A stretch of 63,963 nt of DNA from Paenibacillus taichungensis (GCF_013359905.1 NZ_JABMCC010000083.1:1-63963); one strand, 5' to 3'; shown: positions 9,577 to 19,584, numbered from the stretch's first letter. The notes: generated by a model from the sequence alone, not told the origin. Translations and numbers: made by a program.

Positions 9577-10308
9577 ATGTTAACCAGATTCATTCCGAAT
9601 CTCTTTACCTTAGGTAATCTGTTTCTTGGAATGATGGCAATCCTGCTTGCAATTGATGGGAATTATAGTTTGGCTGCCATTTTGGTCATTATTGCGATGT
9701 TGTTGGATGGTCTGGATGGCCGTGTGGCACGTGCACTTAATGCCCAGAGTGAGTTTGGTAAAGAACTGGATTCTTTGTCTGACATGGTTTCATTTGGTGC
9801 AGCTCCAGCCCTAATTATATTTATGGTCTCGTTCCAGGACGCGACTCCGGTTCTCGCCTGGATCGCAACCGCAAGCTTTCCCATTTGTGGAGCTATCCGG
9901 CTTGCCCGGTTTAACGTTCGCCCCGGCATCCCCGGGTACTTCACAGGTTTGCCGATTCCAGCGGCCGGAGGAGTTCTGGCAACACTGTCCCTGTTTAATA
10001 AGGATATCGGTCCTGTGAGTATGATGATTGCGACTTTGCTGTTATCTTATCTGATGGTAAGTTCGCTGAAATACCCCAATTTCAAAAAGGTTGGTCTGCC
10101 GCGCAAAGCGATCTGGATTGCACCTTGGGTTATCGTCTTCGCAATCGTGGTGGCGGTCATGTTTCCAGAACAATTGTCCAAATTGATCTTTATTCCACTG
10201 GTGTTATACGCTCTATATGGGATGAAGCATAATATGCGGACAGTAGCCTCACGCAACCGGGCCAAAAAGCGTAAAGAAGAGAAGTCTTCCCGTCCTTCCG
10301 ATCGCTAG
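9577..10308 (+). CDS. pssA: CDP-diacylglycerol-serine O-phosphatidyltransferase
   Basis: The 243-residue membrane protein makes phosphatidylserine, precursor of phosphatidylethanolamine. The CDP-alcohol phosphotransferase signature D-G-L-D-G-R-V-A-R, then G-x3-D-x3-D, is complete near residues 45-71. Several hydrophobic segments and a basic C-terminal tail (NRAKKRKEEK) fit this integral membrane family. SD GAGGTGAAA precedes ATG 9577. It follows disA by 43 bases; in B. subtilis pssA is elsewhere, so this is a lineage-specific arrangement. Confidence 0.93.
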   Translation: MLTRFIPNLFTLGNLFLGMMAILLAIDGNYSLAAILVIIAMLLDGLDGRVARALNAQSEFGKELDSLSDMVSFGAAPALIIFMVSFQDATPVLAWIATASFPICGAIRLARFNVRPGIPGYFTGLPIPAAGGVLATLSLFNKDIGPVSMMIATLLLSYLMVSSLKYPNFKKVGLPRKAIWIAPWVIVFAIVVAVMFPEQLSKLIFIPLVLYALYGMKHNMRTVASRNRAKKRKEEKSSRPSDR

Positions 10309-10335
10309 GTATTCCATCATTTTGGAAAATACAAA

Positions 10336-10386
10336 GAAAGCACGTACGCTCCTGACAGGAGAATGCGTGCTTATTTTTGTTTTTCA
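10336..10386. terminator. terminator between converging genes pssA and the 10431-10826 gene
   Basis: AAGCACG (10338-10344) pairs with CGTGCTT (10366-10372), with an inner CTCCTG/CAGGAG stem, followed by ATTTTTGTTTTT on the + strand. A-rich sequence on the left could let it act on the reverse strand too. Confidence 0.8.
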
Positions 10387-10430
10387 AATCTATAAGGTAA
10401 CTTAACCATTTGCAACGAAAAACGTATTGT

Positions 10431-10826
10431 TTACGACAAATTGAACATCCCTAACGTCGAACATTTCTGTGACTCGTGATTTACGACCTCTTCCATGTTG
10501 ATGTCCAGCAGATTGCAGAGAGCCGACATATAAAACAGGTTCCGCCCCAGTTCAGAGCTGATAACCTCTTTGCAATTCTCGCACAATTCACCTTCCACAT
10601 GCGTTTCCAGCAGGCCTTTAGATTGAGCAATATCGCTCTCTGGGGCATATTTCTGCTTGGTGGCGTGCAGCTCAATGCAGCCGCATTCGGTAATGGCCTT
10701 TGACACGGCACGGTTGACAGAGGCGCCGGCTTGTCCTGTTTTGGACAGTACATCAATCAGGCTGCGATGACGCAGCAACAGCTCGGAAACTTGATCCTGA
10801 AAAGCCTGTAAACTTAGCGTACTCAT
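10431..10826 (-). CDS. conserved protein of unknown function
   Basis: I recognise this 131-residue protein only as a type recurring in spore-forming Firmicutes; I cannot name a function. It is predicted mostly helical, with a CGC motif and a C-E-N-C pair in the middle, and a C-terminal stretch (LFYMSALCNLLDINMEEV) that loosely recalls the helical MazG pyrophosphohydrolase fold, a weak resemblance only. ATG 10826 has GAGGTGAG eight bases upstream on the reverse strand, so the in-frame extension to 10889 is unlikely. It is one of only three reverse-strand genes here and sits between pssA and the PIN/TRAM gene. Confidence 0.75.
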   Translation of the reverse strand: MSTLSLQAFQDQVSELLLRHRSLIDVLSKTGQAGASVNRAVSKAITECGCIELHATKQKYAPESDIAQSKGLLETHVEGELCENCKEVISSELGRNLFYMSALCNLLDINMEEVVNHESQKCSTLGMFNLS

Positions 10827-11000
10827 TTTGCTACTCACCTCGGGATATGAATTGAATTCATTATATGCCAATAATTTACCTTCTTTCAACTGACGATTGC
10901 AACATTTCCAAAAAGTTCTTCAAAATCGGGATTAGCAATCAGGGAATTGGATCATACTGGATATAAAGATGAAGATATATTGAAGGAGGTGCAGGGACTT

Positions 11001-12086
11001 ATGTGGAAAAAAGGCATTTTAACTTTTACAGGATTGTGCGGTGCATGGTTCGGCTACACGGCATATCATCTGGCAGGAAAATCCGTCCCTTGGATGGCAG
11101 AATGGATTCAATCAGCAGGATTGTTGGGGGCTGGGGTATCAACCCTACTAGGTGCTGTATTGTTTATGTCCGTGTGTAACATCGGTGGGACATTAATGGC
11201 AACCAGACTGCATAATAGTATTGATTCTTTGGCCAAAGTACCGATGAATGAATTGGCTGCAGGTGCAGCGGGTACAGTTGCAGGACTGTTGGTGGCCTTG
11301 CTGTTATATCCTTGTGTGGCATGGCTCGGGACGGCCGGAGAGGTGCTTCAGGTGGCGCTGACGGTCGTAAGTAGCTATACAGGCTATATGCTTGCCATGG
11401 CGAAGAAAGATGATCTGGCGGCCTTCTGGATGTCAGGACGTTGGGGGCATCCCGAGGTGGATGAAGACAGACGACTGGAAGAGCACAAAATTTTGGATAC
11501 CAGTGTAATTATCGATGGTCGCATCGCAGATATATGCAAAACTGGATTTATCGAGGGCACGATTGTAATCCCGGAATTTGTTCTGGAGGAATTGCAGCAC
11601 ATTGCCGATTCATCGGACTTGCTCAAGCGGAACAGAGGACGGCGCGGGCTTGATATCCTGAATAAAATTCAGAAGGAATTGGACGTCAAAGTTCTCATTT
11701 ACGAAGGTGATTTCGAGGAAATTTCCGAAGTGGACAGCAAGCTGGTCAAGCTCGCCAAGGTTCTTCAGGGCAAAGTTGTCACCAACGACTTCAACTTGAA
11801 CAAGGTCTGTGAATTGCAAGGTGTATCCGTGCTAAATATCAATGATCTCGCCAATGCGGTTAAGCCCGTGGTATTGCCAGGTGAGGAGATTATGGTGCAG
11901 ATTATCAAAGATGGTAAGGAACACGGTCAAGGTGTTGCCTATCTGGATGATGGCACGATGATTGTTGTGGAAGGCGGACGCGAGTATATCGGCATGATGA
12001 TGGAAGTGCTGGTGACCAGTGTGCTGCAGACGTCAGCAGGACGAATGATTTTTGCCAAGCCGAAACTGTTGGAAAAAGCCCAATAA
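11001..12086 (+). CDS. yacL: PIN/TRAM domain membrane protein (YacL family)
   Basis: The 361-residue protein has about four N-terminal membrane segments (residues 1-130), then a PIN ribonuclease-like domain starting LDTSVIIDGRIADI near 172, and a C-terminal TRAM RNA-binding domain. Acidic PIN residues (D in LDTS, E in the EFVLEEL helix, D in VTNDFNLN) are visible, so nuclease activity is plausible but unproven. AAGGAGGTG lies ten bases before ATG 11001; the track to 10947 lacks a ribosome site. Family members occur directly upstream of ispD in many Firmicutes, as here. Confidence 0.92.
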   Translation: MWKKGILTFTGLCGAWFGYTAYHLAGKSVPWMAEWIQSAGLLGAGVSTLLGAVLFMSVCNIGGTLMATRLHNSIDSLAKVPMNELAAGAAGTVAGLLVALLLYPCVAWLGTAGEVLQVALTVVSSYTGYMLAMAKKDDLAAFWMSGRWGHPEVDEDRRLEEHKILDTSVIIDGRIADICKTGFIEGTIVIPEFVLEELQHIADSSDLLKRNRGRRGLDILNKIQKELDVKVLIYEGDFEEISEVDSKLVKLAKVLQGKVVTNDFNLNKVCELQGVSVLNINDLANAVKPVVLPGEEIMVQIIKDGKEHGQGVAYLDDGTMIVVEGGREYIGMMMEVLVTSVLQTSAGRMIFAKPKLLEKAQ

Positions 12087-12179
12087 AGCGGTATGATGGG
12101 TAGTGTATCGTTAGAGTTTATAATATAACTGTATTATATCTCCGAACGGTAAACTGACAGACAAGGCAGGGATTGCGGC

Positions 12180-12872
12180 ATGGATAAAGGGTGGGGTGTT
12201 GTCATTGTGGCGGCAGGTCGGGGGACCCGGATGGGAACAACCGAGAGTAAGCAGTTTCTGCTGCTGCAGGACAAGCCCGTTTTCATACATACGCTTGAAG
12301 TGTTTGCGGCTATGGACGAGGTCAGCGAAATGGTGCTGGTCACGGGAGCTACCGATGTTGAACGCTGCCAGGAATGGGTAAAAGAATACCGACTGGAATC
12401 ACATGTCCGTGTCATCCCCGGAGGGAAAGAGAGACAGCATTCGGTCCACGAAGGCCTTAAGGCACTAGGGACAGACTGGGTCCTCGTTCACGACGGGGTA
12501 CGTCCTTTTATAAACCGTGAGCAGATTATGGGATGTATGAAGGCCGCCATGTCGGGTGGAGCAGCTGTATTGGCCGTTCCAGTGAAGGACACGATCAAAC
12601 AAGTAAATGCGGATGGAATCGTTACGGCGACGCCGGACCGCAGCAGTCTGTGGAGCATTCAAACCCCGCAGGCTTTTCGTCTTTCTTCCCTGATACTTGC
12701 TTACGAATCGGCGGACCGGGACGGATTTCTAGGAACAGATGACGCAATGCTGGCTGAACGCCAGGGAATGTCGGTCAAGGTTGTGGAAGGCAGTTATACG
12801 AATATCAAATTAACGACGCCGGAAGATTTGGAATACGCCGCGTTTTTGCTCAAGGGAGAGAAGAAGCGATGA
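12180..12872 (+). CDS. ispD: 2-C-methyl-D-erythritol 4-phosphate cytidylyltransferase
   Basis: IspD (230 residues) makes CDP-methylerythritol in the MEP isoprenoid pathway. The nucleotide-binding [10 protein letters not shown]...SKQF at residues 10-25, the DGVRPF motif near 104 and the PVKDTIK segment are typical. It overlaps ispF by four bases, so the two are translationally coupled and act two steps apart in the same pathway. Confidence 0.97.
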   Translation: MDKGWGVVIVAAGRGTRMGTTESKQFLLLQDKPVFIHTLEVFAAMDEVSEMVLVTGATDVERCQEWVKEYRLESHVRVIPGGKERQHSVHEGLKALGTDWVLVHDGVRPFINREQIMGCMKAAMSGGAAVLAVPVKDTIKQVNADGIVTATPDRSSLWSIQTPQAFRLSSLILAYESADRDGFLGTDDAMLAERQGMSVKVVEGSYTNIKLTTPEDLEYAAFLLKGEKKR

Positions 12873-13345
12873 TACGAGTAGGACAGGGATTCGATGTACA
12901 TCAACTGGTAGAGGGACGTCCATGCATTATTGGCGGGGTCACGATCCCTTATGAAAAAGGACTGCTGGGTCACTCGGACGCAGACGTGCTGCTGCATGCC
13001 ATCAGTGATGCCATTCTTGGTGCGCTTGCACTTGGGGATATTGGCAAACACTTCCCGGATACCGATCCGGAGTTCAAGGATGCGGATAGCCTGAAACTGC
13101 TGGAGCATGTGTGGCAGTTGGTGAAGGATCGTGGATACCGTCTGGGGAACATCGATTCAACCATTATTGCACAGAAACCGAAGATGGCACCTTACGTTCC
13201 GCAGATGGCCGAGGTTATTGCCAAGGCACTTGAAGCGGATGTAACTCAGGTGAATGTCAAAGCGACAACAACAGAGCAACTCGGATTCCCCGGACGGGGA
13301 GAGGGAATAGCTGCCCAATCGGTTGTTTGCCTTGTTCGCGTGTGA
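12869..13345 (+). CDS. ispF: 2-C-methyl-D-erythritol 2,4-cyclodiphosphate synthase
   Basis: IspF (158 residues, family length) closes the cyclodiphosphate ring in the MEP pathway as a zinc-dependent trimer. Metal ligands D8 and H10 (GFDVHQL) and the [15 protein letters not shown] motif with H42-like histidine are present, as is the [18 protein letters not shown] signature near the C-terminus. The ATG overlaps the ispD stop (ATGA). Confidence 0.97.
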   Translation: MIRVGQGFDVHQLVEGRPCIIGGVTIPYEKGLLGHSDADVLLHAISDAILGALALGDIGKHFPDTDPEFKDADSLKLLEHVWQLVKDRGYRLGNIDSTIIAQKPKMAPYVPQMAEVIAKALEADVTQVNVKATTTEQLGFPGRGEGIAAQSVVCLVRV

Positions 13346-13378
13346 TATCATCAACCAATTAGAGACGGAGGGGATATT

Positions 13379-14842
13379 ATGAGCACCGAAGTTCGCGTGC
13401 GCTACGCGCCGAGTCCAACGGGACACCTGCATATCGGGAACGCCCGTACGGCGCTGTTTAACTATTTGTATGCCAAACATAATAACGGCAAATTCATTAT
13501 TCGTATTGAGGATACGGACGTGAAACGCAACATTGCCGGTGGTGAGGAAAGTCAGCTGAAATACTTGAAATGGCTCGGAATCGAGTGGGACGAAAGTATT
13601 GATGTCGGCGGCGAGTACGGACCATACCGTCAGACGGAACGTTTGGATATCTATCGTAAGTATACCCAGGAGCTGTTGGATAAAGGTCTGGCTTACCGCT
13701 GTTACTGCACGGAAGAAGAGCTGGAACAGGAACGTGAGGAACAGACAGCACGTGGAGAAACTCCGCGTTATTCGGGTAAACACCGTGATCTGACACCGGA
13801 GCAACAGAGCGCATTTGAAGCAGAAGGTCGTGTGGCGAGTATTCGTTTCCGTGTACCGGAAGAACGCATCTATACGTTTGATGACATGGTCAAAGGAACA
13901 ATCTCATTCAACAGCAAGGAATCCGGCGACTTCGTTATTGTGAAAAAAGACGGCATTCCCACGTACAACTATGCAGTTGCTGTGGATGATTACCTGATGA
14001 AGATCTCTCACGTCCTGCGTGGCGAAGATCACATCTCTAACACACCGCGTCAACTGATGATTTATGAAGCGCTTGGCTGGGAGCCGCCGCAATTCGGTCA
14101 TATGACGTTGATCGTGAATGAAAACCACAAAAAGCTGAGCAAACGTGACGAGTCCGTTATTCAGTTTATTGAACAATATGATCAGCTTGGCTATCTGCCT
14201 GAAGCGATGTTTAACTTCATCTCCCTGCTTGGCTGGTCCCCTGAAGGCGAAGAAGAGATCTTCTCGCAGGAGCAGTTAATCTCCATTTTTGATACGAAGC
14301 GTCTGTCCAAGAGTCCGGCGGTATTTGATACCCACAAGCTGGCTCACTTGAACAACCATTACATCAAAAATGCGGACCCGGATCGCATTGCCGAAATGGC
14401 AATTCCACATCTGCAAAAGGCGGGACGTATTGCTGCTGAGCTCTCACCTGAACAGAAAGAATGGGCATATACGCTTGTTCATCTCTACCAGGAGCAAATG
14501 AATTCTGCCTCCGATATCGTGGAATTGTCGGAAGTGTTCTTCCGTTCCCACCTGGAGCTGGAAAGTGAAGGAGCTGCTGTACTGGCTGAGGAGCAGGTAC
14601 CAACCGTTCTGAAGGCATTTGCTGATAAAGTACAGGCTAGCGACGAATTTACACCAAGCAAAATGGCTGCGCTGATCAAAGAAGTTCAGAAAGAGACCGG
14701 ATTTAAGGGTAAACAGTTGTTTATGCCGATTCGTGTAGCTCTGACAGGACAGACTCATGGCCGTGATCTGAACCAAACGATTGTACTGCTTGGTCGTGAT
14801 ACGGTGATTGATCGATTGCATGCTCAGGTAAAAGGTGCATAA
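13379..14842 (+). CDS. gltX: glutamyl-tRNA synthetase
   Basis: GluRS (487 residues) has the class I signatures [14 protein letters not shown] (HIGH-type) at 10-23 and KLSKRDES near 257. In Bacillales this enzyme is normally non-discriminating and also charges tRNA-Gln, which is later amidated by GatCAB; that is family knowledge, not visible here. SD GGAGGGG precedes ATG 13379, 33 bases after ispF. The following gap carries the promoter and T-box of cysE. Confidence 0.97.
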   Translation: MSTEVRVRYAPSPTGHLHIGNARTALFNYLYAKHNNGKFIIRIEDTDVKRNIAGGEESQLKYLKWLGIEWDESIDVGGEYGPYRQTERLDIYRKYTQELLDKGLAYRCYCTEEELEQEREEQTARGETPRYSGKHRDLTPEQQSAFEAEGRVASIRFRVPEERIYTFDDMVKGTISFNSKESGDFVIVKKDGIPTYNYAVAVDDYLMKISHVLRGEDHISNTPRQLMIYEALGWEPPQFGHMTLIVNENHKKLSKRDESVIQFIEQYDQLGYLPEAMFNFISLLGWSPEGEEEIFSQEQLISIFDTKRLSKSPAVFDTHKLAHLNNHYIKNADPDRIAEMAIPHLQKAGRIAAELSPEQKEWAYTLVHLYQEQMNSASDIVELSEVFFRSHLELESEGAAVLAEEQVPTVLKAFADKVQASDEFTPSKMAALIKEVQKETGFKGKQLFMPIRVALTGQTHGRDLNQTIVLLGRDTVIDRLHAQVKGA

Positions 14843-14914
14843 GAAACGCCCCTTTTAGAGTCTACTTTGGACTTATGGATAGAACTTCGTTTATACCGAT
14901 ATGAAGGAAGATTG

Positions 14915-14943
14915 TTGTCAGTCCATAACCTTTTCGCTATAAT
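14915..14943 (+). promoter_or_regulatory. sigma-A promoter of the cysE-cysS transcript
   Basis: TTGTCA (14915-14920) and TATAAT (14938-14943) are 17 bases apart, upstream of the T-box leader. Confidence 0.85.
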
Positions 14944-14949
14944 AGCAAC

Positions 14950-15353
14950 ACAAAGGTTAAATGGTATGATTTTATCATTCATCATAAAAACAGCAAAGAC
15001 CGGGAGAAGTAGGCTGAACCGGACAGATTCAGAGAGGATGGCCCCGCAGTAAAGAACAGGATTCTTTGCTGCGGTGGCTGTGAGCCATCCGCTGTCCGTC
15101 AGTCGAAATGCACCCGTGAGCTGCATAGCCGAATCCGGCCCCGCCTCTCGTTATGTAGGAGAGAGGAAAACGTCAGGATAGGTTGTGACGGTTGGTTCCC
15201 GTTACGGAACTGTTGAGGGTTCATTCTTATGCAAGGATATGAGGAGGCTATAACAAACTTCCCAGTTCTTGTATGTTAAGGCATGAACCGAGCAGAGTGG
15301 GACCGCGATAAACGCCTCTGCAGCTTAATAGCTGCAGGGGCGTTTTCTATTTA
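14950..15353 (+). promoter_or_regulatory. cysteine-specific T-box leader
   Basis: The leader carries the T-box sequence AGAGTGGGACCGCG at 15294-15307, which pairs with the acceptor end of uncharged tRNA. In stem I the context CGAAATGCACC places TGC (Cys) at 15109-15111 as specifier. The terminator is a 14-bp hairpin, AACGCCTCTGCAGC (15311-15324) with GCTGCAGGGGCGTT (15331-15344), followed by TTCTATTT. Uncharged tRNA-Cys should favour antitermination and raise cysE and cysS expression. Confidence 0.92.
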
Positions 15354-15436
15354 GGTCGAGTCGGAAGTACACTACCATGAGGGCCGCGCCGTCCGGTAAG
15401 CCGGAGGACGAAGACCTGAACAAGAGGGGAACGAGC

Positions 15437-16102
15437 ATGTTCAAGAAGATCAGATCAGATATCCAGGCGGTGTTTGAAAACGATCCGGCGGCCCGGGGAT
15501 GGTTTGAAGTTGTATTTACCTACTCGGGGCTGCATGCGATATGGGCGCACCGTGTGGCACACTTTTTATACAAGCGGAAATGGTTTTCTTTCGCCCGGTT
15601 CATTTCACAGGTCAGCCGTTTTATGACAGGCATCGAAATCCATCCCGGCGCTACAATTGGCAATCGGTTGTTTATTGACCATGGCATGGGCGTCGTGATT
15701 GGGGAAACATGTGAAATTGGCGATGATGTTGTCATCTATCAGGGGGTCACACTTGGTGGAACGGGTAAAGAAAAAGGGAAGAGACATCCGACAATTGGCA
15801 ATAATGTGGTTATCTCATCCGGGGCGAAGGTGCTAGGTTCCTTCAGCGTGGGGGATCAATGTAATATTGGTGCGAACTCTGTTGTACTGAAGGAAGTTCC
15901 TTCGAACAGCACCGTTGTAGGCATACCGGGCAGAATTGTGAAGCAGGATGGCCGCCGGGTGGACCGTCTGAATCAGCAGCTTCCCGATCCGGTCATCGAT
16001 TCCCTGCGCACGATGCAGCAAGAAATCGAACGATTGCGTGAAGAAGTGCGTACTCTGCAGAGTACACGTGAAAGTGAGTATTCCCGTGGTACAATAGAAT
16101 AA
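15437..16102 (+). CDS. cysE: serine O-acetyltransferase
   Basis: CysE (221 residues) transfers acetyl from acetyl-CoA to serine, giving O-acetylserine for cysteine synthesis. The N-terminal helical domain leads into left-handed hexapeptide repeats ([20 protein letters not shown] and onward) containing the catalytic DHG...GETCEIGDD segment. ATG 15437 ([10 protein letters not shown]) has GAGGGGA upstream and matches family starts; the in-frame ATG 15377 would add 20 unlikely residues. It lies behind a Cys T-box and directly before cysS. Confidence 0.95.
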   Translation: MFKKIRSDIQAVFENDPAARGWFEVVFTYSGLHAIWAHRVAHFLYKRKWFSFARFISQVSRFMTGIEIHPGATIGNRLFIDHGMGVVIGETCEIGDDVVIYQGVTLGGTGKEKGKRHPTIGNNVVISSGAKVLGSFSVGDQCNIGANSVVLKEVPSNSTVVGIPGRIVKQDGRRVDRLNQQLPDPVIDSLRTMQQEIERLREEVRTLQSTRESEYSRGTIE

Positions 16103-16131
16103 TGATGGAAACGGATGAAAGGAAAGTGACT

Positions 16132-17532
16132 ATGACGCTTCAAATTTACAATACGATGAGTCGTACCAAAGAGAATTTTGTTCCTCAAGAGCCGGGGAAA
16201 GTGAAAATGTATGTGTGCGGGCCGACAGTATATGATTACATTCATATCGGGAATGCACGTCCAGTTATCTTTTTCGACACGGTTCGCGGATACCTGGAAC
16301 AGACAGGTCATGAAGTGAACTATGTCGTGAACTTCACGGATGTGGATGACAAACTCATTCGCAAGGCCGAGCAGCTTGGTACGGATGTTCCTCATGTCGC
16401 AGAAAAGTTTATTGCAGCTTACTACGAGGATCTCGAAGGGCTGGGTATTCCGAAGGCAAGCAGTAATCCAAGAGTGACGGAAAACATGCCGCTCATTATT
16501 GATTTTATCCGTGAATTGGTTGAAAAGGACTTCGCCTATGAAAATGGCGGTGACGTATATTATCGTACAGGCAAATTCGCGGAGTACGGCAAATTATCTA
16601 AGCAAAACCTTCAGGAATTACAGTTTGGAATCCGCATTGGTGTAGATGAGCGCAAAGAGCATCCGGAAGACTTCGTACTCTGGAAAGCTGCGAAGCCAGG
16701 TGAGATATTCTGGTCCAGTCCATGGGGGGATGGTCGTCCGGGCTGGCATATCGAGTGCTCTGCCATGGCACGGGAATACTTGGGGGATACGTTGGATATT
16801 CACGGCGGAGGACAGGATTTGCAGTTCCCTCACCATGAGTGCGAATGCGCTCAATCCGAGGTGTTGACTGGCAAACCACTGGCAAACTACTGGATGCATA
16901 ACGGATTTATTCGTATTGATAACGAAAAAATGTCGAAATCACTCGGTAACGGAGTGCTTGTTAAAGACCTTCGCAATCAATATAAACGGGAAGCCATTCG
17001 TTATTTCATGTTGTCTACTCACTATCGCAATCCGTTGAACTTCACTGAAGATACGATGGAACAGGCACAGAATAGTGTGGACCGGATTGCCAATGCTGTA
17101 GGTAACCTTAATCATCGCTTGCAAGCTGTGAGCGTGGATCAGGCTGTGTCAGCAGAGTTTGCAACGAGACTGGAGCAGATTCGTCAGCAGTATCATGAGA
17201 AAATGCAGGACGACTTCAATACGCCTGATGCGATTACGGCACTGTTTGAATGGGCTGGGGAAGCTAACCAACTGTTGCAGCAAGATGTGGTAAACGCTGC
17301 GGACATTCGCGCCCTGCTGGAATTATTCAGTGAGCTGAATGCGGTGCTTCGCATCTATACCGAGGCTGAACCGGAGCTTTTGGACGAAGAAATCGAACGT
17401 CTAATTGAAGAACGTAACGAAGCGCGCAAGTCCAAAAACTGGGCGCGGGCTGATGAAATTCGGGATGAACTGTCTGCGCAGGGCATCTTGCTTGAGGATA
17501 CAGCTCAAGGAATGAGATGGCGCCGCAAATGA
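16132..17532 (+). CDS. cysS: cysteinyl-tRNA synthetase
   Basis: CysRS (466 residues, family length) charges tRNA-Cys. The zinc cysteine and HIGH-like motif appear as CGPTVYDYIHIGNARP near residues 28-43, and KMSKSLGN near 266-273 is the second class I signature. ATG 16132 has AAAGGAAAG upstream. It is 29 bases after cysE under the same T-box, linking cysteine synthesis to its use in translation. Confidence 0.97.
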   Translation: MTLQIYNTMSRTKENFVPQEPGKVKMYVCGPTVYDYIHIGNARPVIFFDTVRGYLEQTGHEVNYVVNFTDVDDKLIRKAEQLGTDVPHVAEKFIAAYYEDLEGLGIPKASSNPRVTENMPLIIDFIRELVEKDFAYENGGDVYYRTGKFAEYGKLSKQNLQELQFGIRIGVDERKEHPEDFVLWKAAKPGEIFWSSPWGDGRPGWHIECSAMAREYLGDTLDIHGGGQDLQFPHHECECAQSEVLTGKPLANYWMHNGFIRIDNEKMSKSLGNGVLVKDLRNQYKREAIRYFMLSTHYRNPLNFTEDTMEQAQNSVDRIANAVGNLNHRLQAVSVDQAVSAEFATRLEQIRQQYHEKMQDDFNTPDAITALFEWAGEANQLLQQDVVNAADIRALLELFSELNAVLRIYTEAEPELLDEEIERLIEERNEARKSKNWARADEIRDELSAQGILLEDTAQGMRWRRK

Positions 17533-18053
17533 GCGAAGAACAACTGAAAAAGTTGTCTGAAACCGTCGAACATGCCGAGCAACGGGAGGAACAACAGACA
17601 GATGAACAATCTCTGAGCGTTGACCAGGGAGGGTGGTTTCCTTATCCACCCTCTCGGCCTGCACGGTTAATTCCTCCCATCGCTCTCGCTTACATTGGTG
17701 ATGCGGTATATGAGGTAGCCGTACGCCAGTATCTGTTGTCCAAAGCCAATATGCGTCCCAACCATCTACATCGTAGTGCGACGGGTTTGGTATCGGCGAA
17801 GGCACAGAGCCGTATTCTCACAGGTATTGAGGCTGAGCTGACCGAGGAAGAACGTGACATTGTCAGACAAGGTCGTAATGCCAAGTCTGGCAGTATTCCC
17901 AAAAACGCAGATGTTTTGGAATATAGACATGCCACAGCTTTGGAGTGTCTGATCGGTTACCTGTATAGCAGTGGTCGGCATGATCGCATGATTGAATTAA
18001 TTCGCAAGGGCATCCAGCATGCGGAAGAACATTCGCATTCACCGACAAAATAA
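17517..18053 (+). CDS. mrnC: Mini-ribonuclease III
   Basis: MrnC (about 178 residues) is a compact RNase III without a double-stranded RNA-binding domain that matures 23S rRNA. The catalytic helix LAYIGDAVYEV (near residues 58-68) and the RGRNAKSG-type segment (QGRNAKSGSIPKNADVLEYR) are family marks. It overlaps the 3' end of cysS; ATG 17529, sharing the cysS stop as ATGA, is an equally possible start. The first 50 residues are a poorly conserved acidic extension. Confidence 0.92.
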   Translation: MAPQMSEEQLKKLSETVEHAEQREEQQTDEQSLSVDQGGWFPYPPSRPARLIPPIALAYIGDAVYEVAVRQYLLSKANMRPNHLHRSATGLVSAKAQSRILTGIEAELTEEERDIVRQGRNAKSGSIPKNADVLEYRHATALECLIGYLYSSGRHDRMIELIRKGIQHAEEHSHSPTK

Positions 18054-18139
18054 TATAAATTACAACAAAGCCGCTTCTGTAAGATGTGCCGAATAGGGTG
18101 CAGTATATCACAGGGCGTTATAGAGAGGATCGAACAAAG

Positions 18140-18886
18140 ATGGAAGAAGAATGGATCGCCGGTAAACACTCCGTGACGGAGGCGTTGCGTTCAGGCCGGA
18201 CCATTAATAAAATATGGATTGCAGATACAGCGCAAAAACATTTGACGCAGCCCATTATTGCGGAAGCAAAAAAACTAGGGATTGTCATTCAACACGTGGA
18301 CAAGCGTAAACTGGATCAAACGGTTCCGGGCATTCAACACCAGGGCGTGGTAGCACAAGCGGCTCCTTACGCTTATGTGGAGGTTGAGGACATTCTTGCT
18401 GCAGCGGCTGCAAAAAATGAACATCCATTTTTGATTTTGTTGGATGAAATTGAAGATCCACATAATCTTGGATCCATTTTGCGGACGGCTGACTGCACAG
18501 GTGCACATGGTGTCATTGTACCTAAACGGCGTTCAGCTGCAGTTACAGTGACCGTATCCAAAACATCAGCAGGTGCGGTGGAGTATGTGCCAGTGGCTCG
18601 TGTAAGCAATCTGGGTCAAACCATTGACCGTCTCAAGGAAGAGGGCGTGTGGGTCGTAGGTACCGATGTGGCTGCTCAGGAGAGCGTGTTTGGTAACGGA
18701 GTCTTTACAGGCCCGGTAGCCCTCGTGATCGGAAACGAAAACAAGGGAATGGGACGACTCATTCGTGAGAAATGCGATGTGCTGATCAAATTGCCGATGC
18801 AAGGTCAGATTAATTCCCTGAATGCTTCCGTGGCAGCGGGTGTTGTCATGTATGAAGTGCTCCGCTCGCGCCAAGCGCAGGACTAG
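18140..18886 (+). CDS. rlmB: 23S rRNA (guanosine-2'-O-)-methyltransferase RlmB
   Basis: A SPOUT/TrmH family enzyme of 248 residues. An N-terminal substrate-binding domain (EEWIAGKHSVTEAL) precedes the knotted domain with DEIEDPHNLGSILRTAD, GNENKGMG and LPMQGQINSLNASVAAG, the three SPOUT motifs. ATG 18140 has GAGAGGATC upstream; the longer frame from 18086 is not conserved. The gene lies in the cysS-mrnC-rlmB-rae1 run typical of Bacillales. Confidence 0.94.
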   Translation: MEEEWIAGKHSVTEALRSGRTINKIWIADTAQKHLTQPIIAEAKKLGIVIQHVDKRKLDQTVPGIQHQGVVAQAAPYAYVEVEDILAAAAAKNEHPFLILLDEIEDPHNLGSILRTADCTGAHGVIVPKRRSAAVTVTVSKTSAGAVEYVPVARVSNLGQTIDRLKEEGVWVVGTDVAAQESVFGNGVFTGPVALVIGNENKGMGRLIREKCDVLIKLPMQGQINSLNASVAAGVVMYEVLRSRQAQD

Positions 18887-18891
18887 AAGAT

Positions 18892-19413
18892 ATGGCTGAT
18901 TCCCGTGATGTGCTTCTTGTAGACGGGTACAACATGATTGGTGACTGGCCGGAGCTATCCAGATTGGCGGAGAGTGGATTGGAGGAGGCCCGCAACAGGC
19001 TTCTCTCTCGACTAGCCGACTATCAGGCATTCTCTGGCCGGAGAGTCATTGTTGTTTTTGACGCCTACCTCGTGCCTGGACTCGGTAAATCCTTTACACA
19101 GAGCAAAGTGCAGATCTTTTTTACAAAGGAAAAAGAGACGGCAGACGAATGCATTGAGAGACTCGTTCGGGAACTAAGCACGCGAAGACGCCAAATCTAT
19201 GTGGCTACAAGCGATATGGTAGAGCAGCATGTCATTTTTGGACAAGGAGCTCTGCGTGTATCCGCAAGGGAATTGCTGATCGAAGTAGAGCAGAACGAAA
19301 AAGAGTTACAGAAACGACTGGAAGAAGATCAAGCTAAAGCAACGCGAAATACACTCGGCGGCAAGTTAAGTCCGGATGTTTTGAAGCAATTTGAGCGATG
19401 GCGCCGGGAATAA
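18892..19413 (+). CDS. rae1: NYN domain ribonuclease (YacP/Rae1 family)
   Basis: The 173-residue protein begins with VLLVDGYNMIGDWPEL, the acidic start of a NYN (PIN-like) nuclease domain, and contains FTKEKETADECIERLV and VATSDMVEQHVIFGQGA with further acidic residues. The B. subtilis homologue Rae1 cleaves mRNA in the ribosomal A site. It follows rlmB by five bases. Confidence 0.92.
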   Translation: MADSRDVLLVDGYNMIGDWPELSRLAESGLEEARNRLLSRLADYQAFSGRRVIVVFDAYLVPGLGKSFTQSKVQIFFTKEKETADECIERLVRELSTRRRQIYVATSDMVEQHVIFGQGALRVSARELLIEVEQNEKELQKRLEEDQAKATRNTLGGKLSPDVLKQFERWRRE

Positions 19414-19584
19414 CAGCAGGCTTTTACAAAAATTAGAATTTTGAAACTCTTGACAATTATGTTATTGATGTTCTTTTTTAGGCAGAGCGTGGTTGACGGT
19501 GTGAGGTACCATCATATATACTGATCCTATATTTCATAGAGTAGAGTAACGGGGTACCTTGCGTTGCAGCCGGAGGGATTGTCT

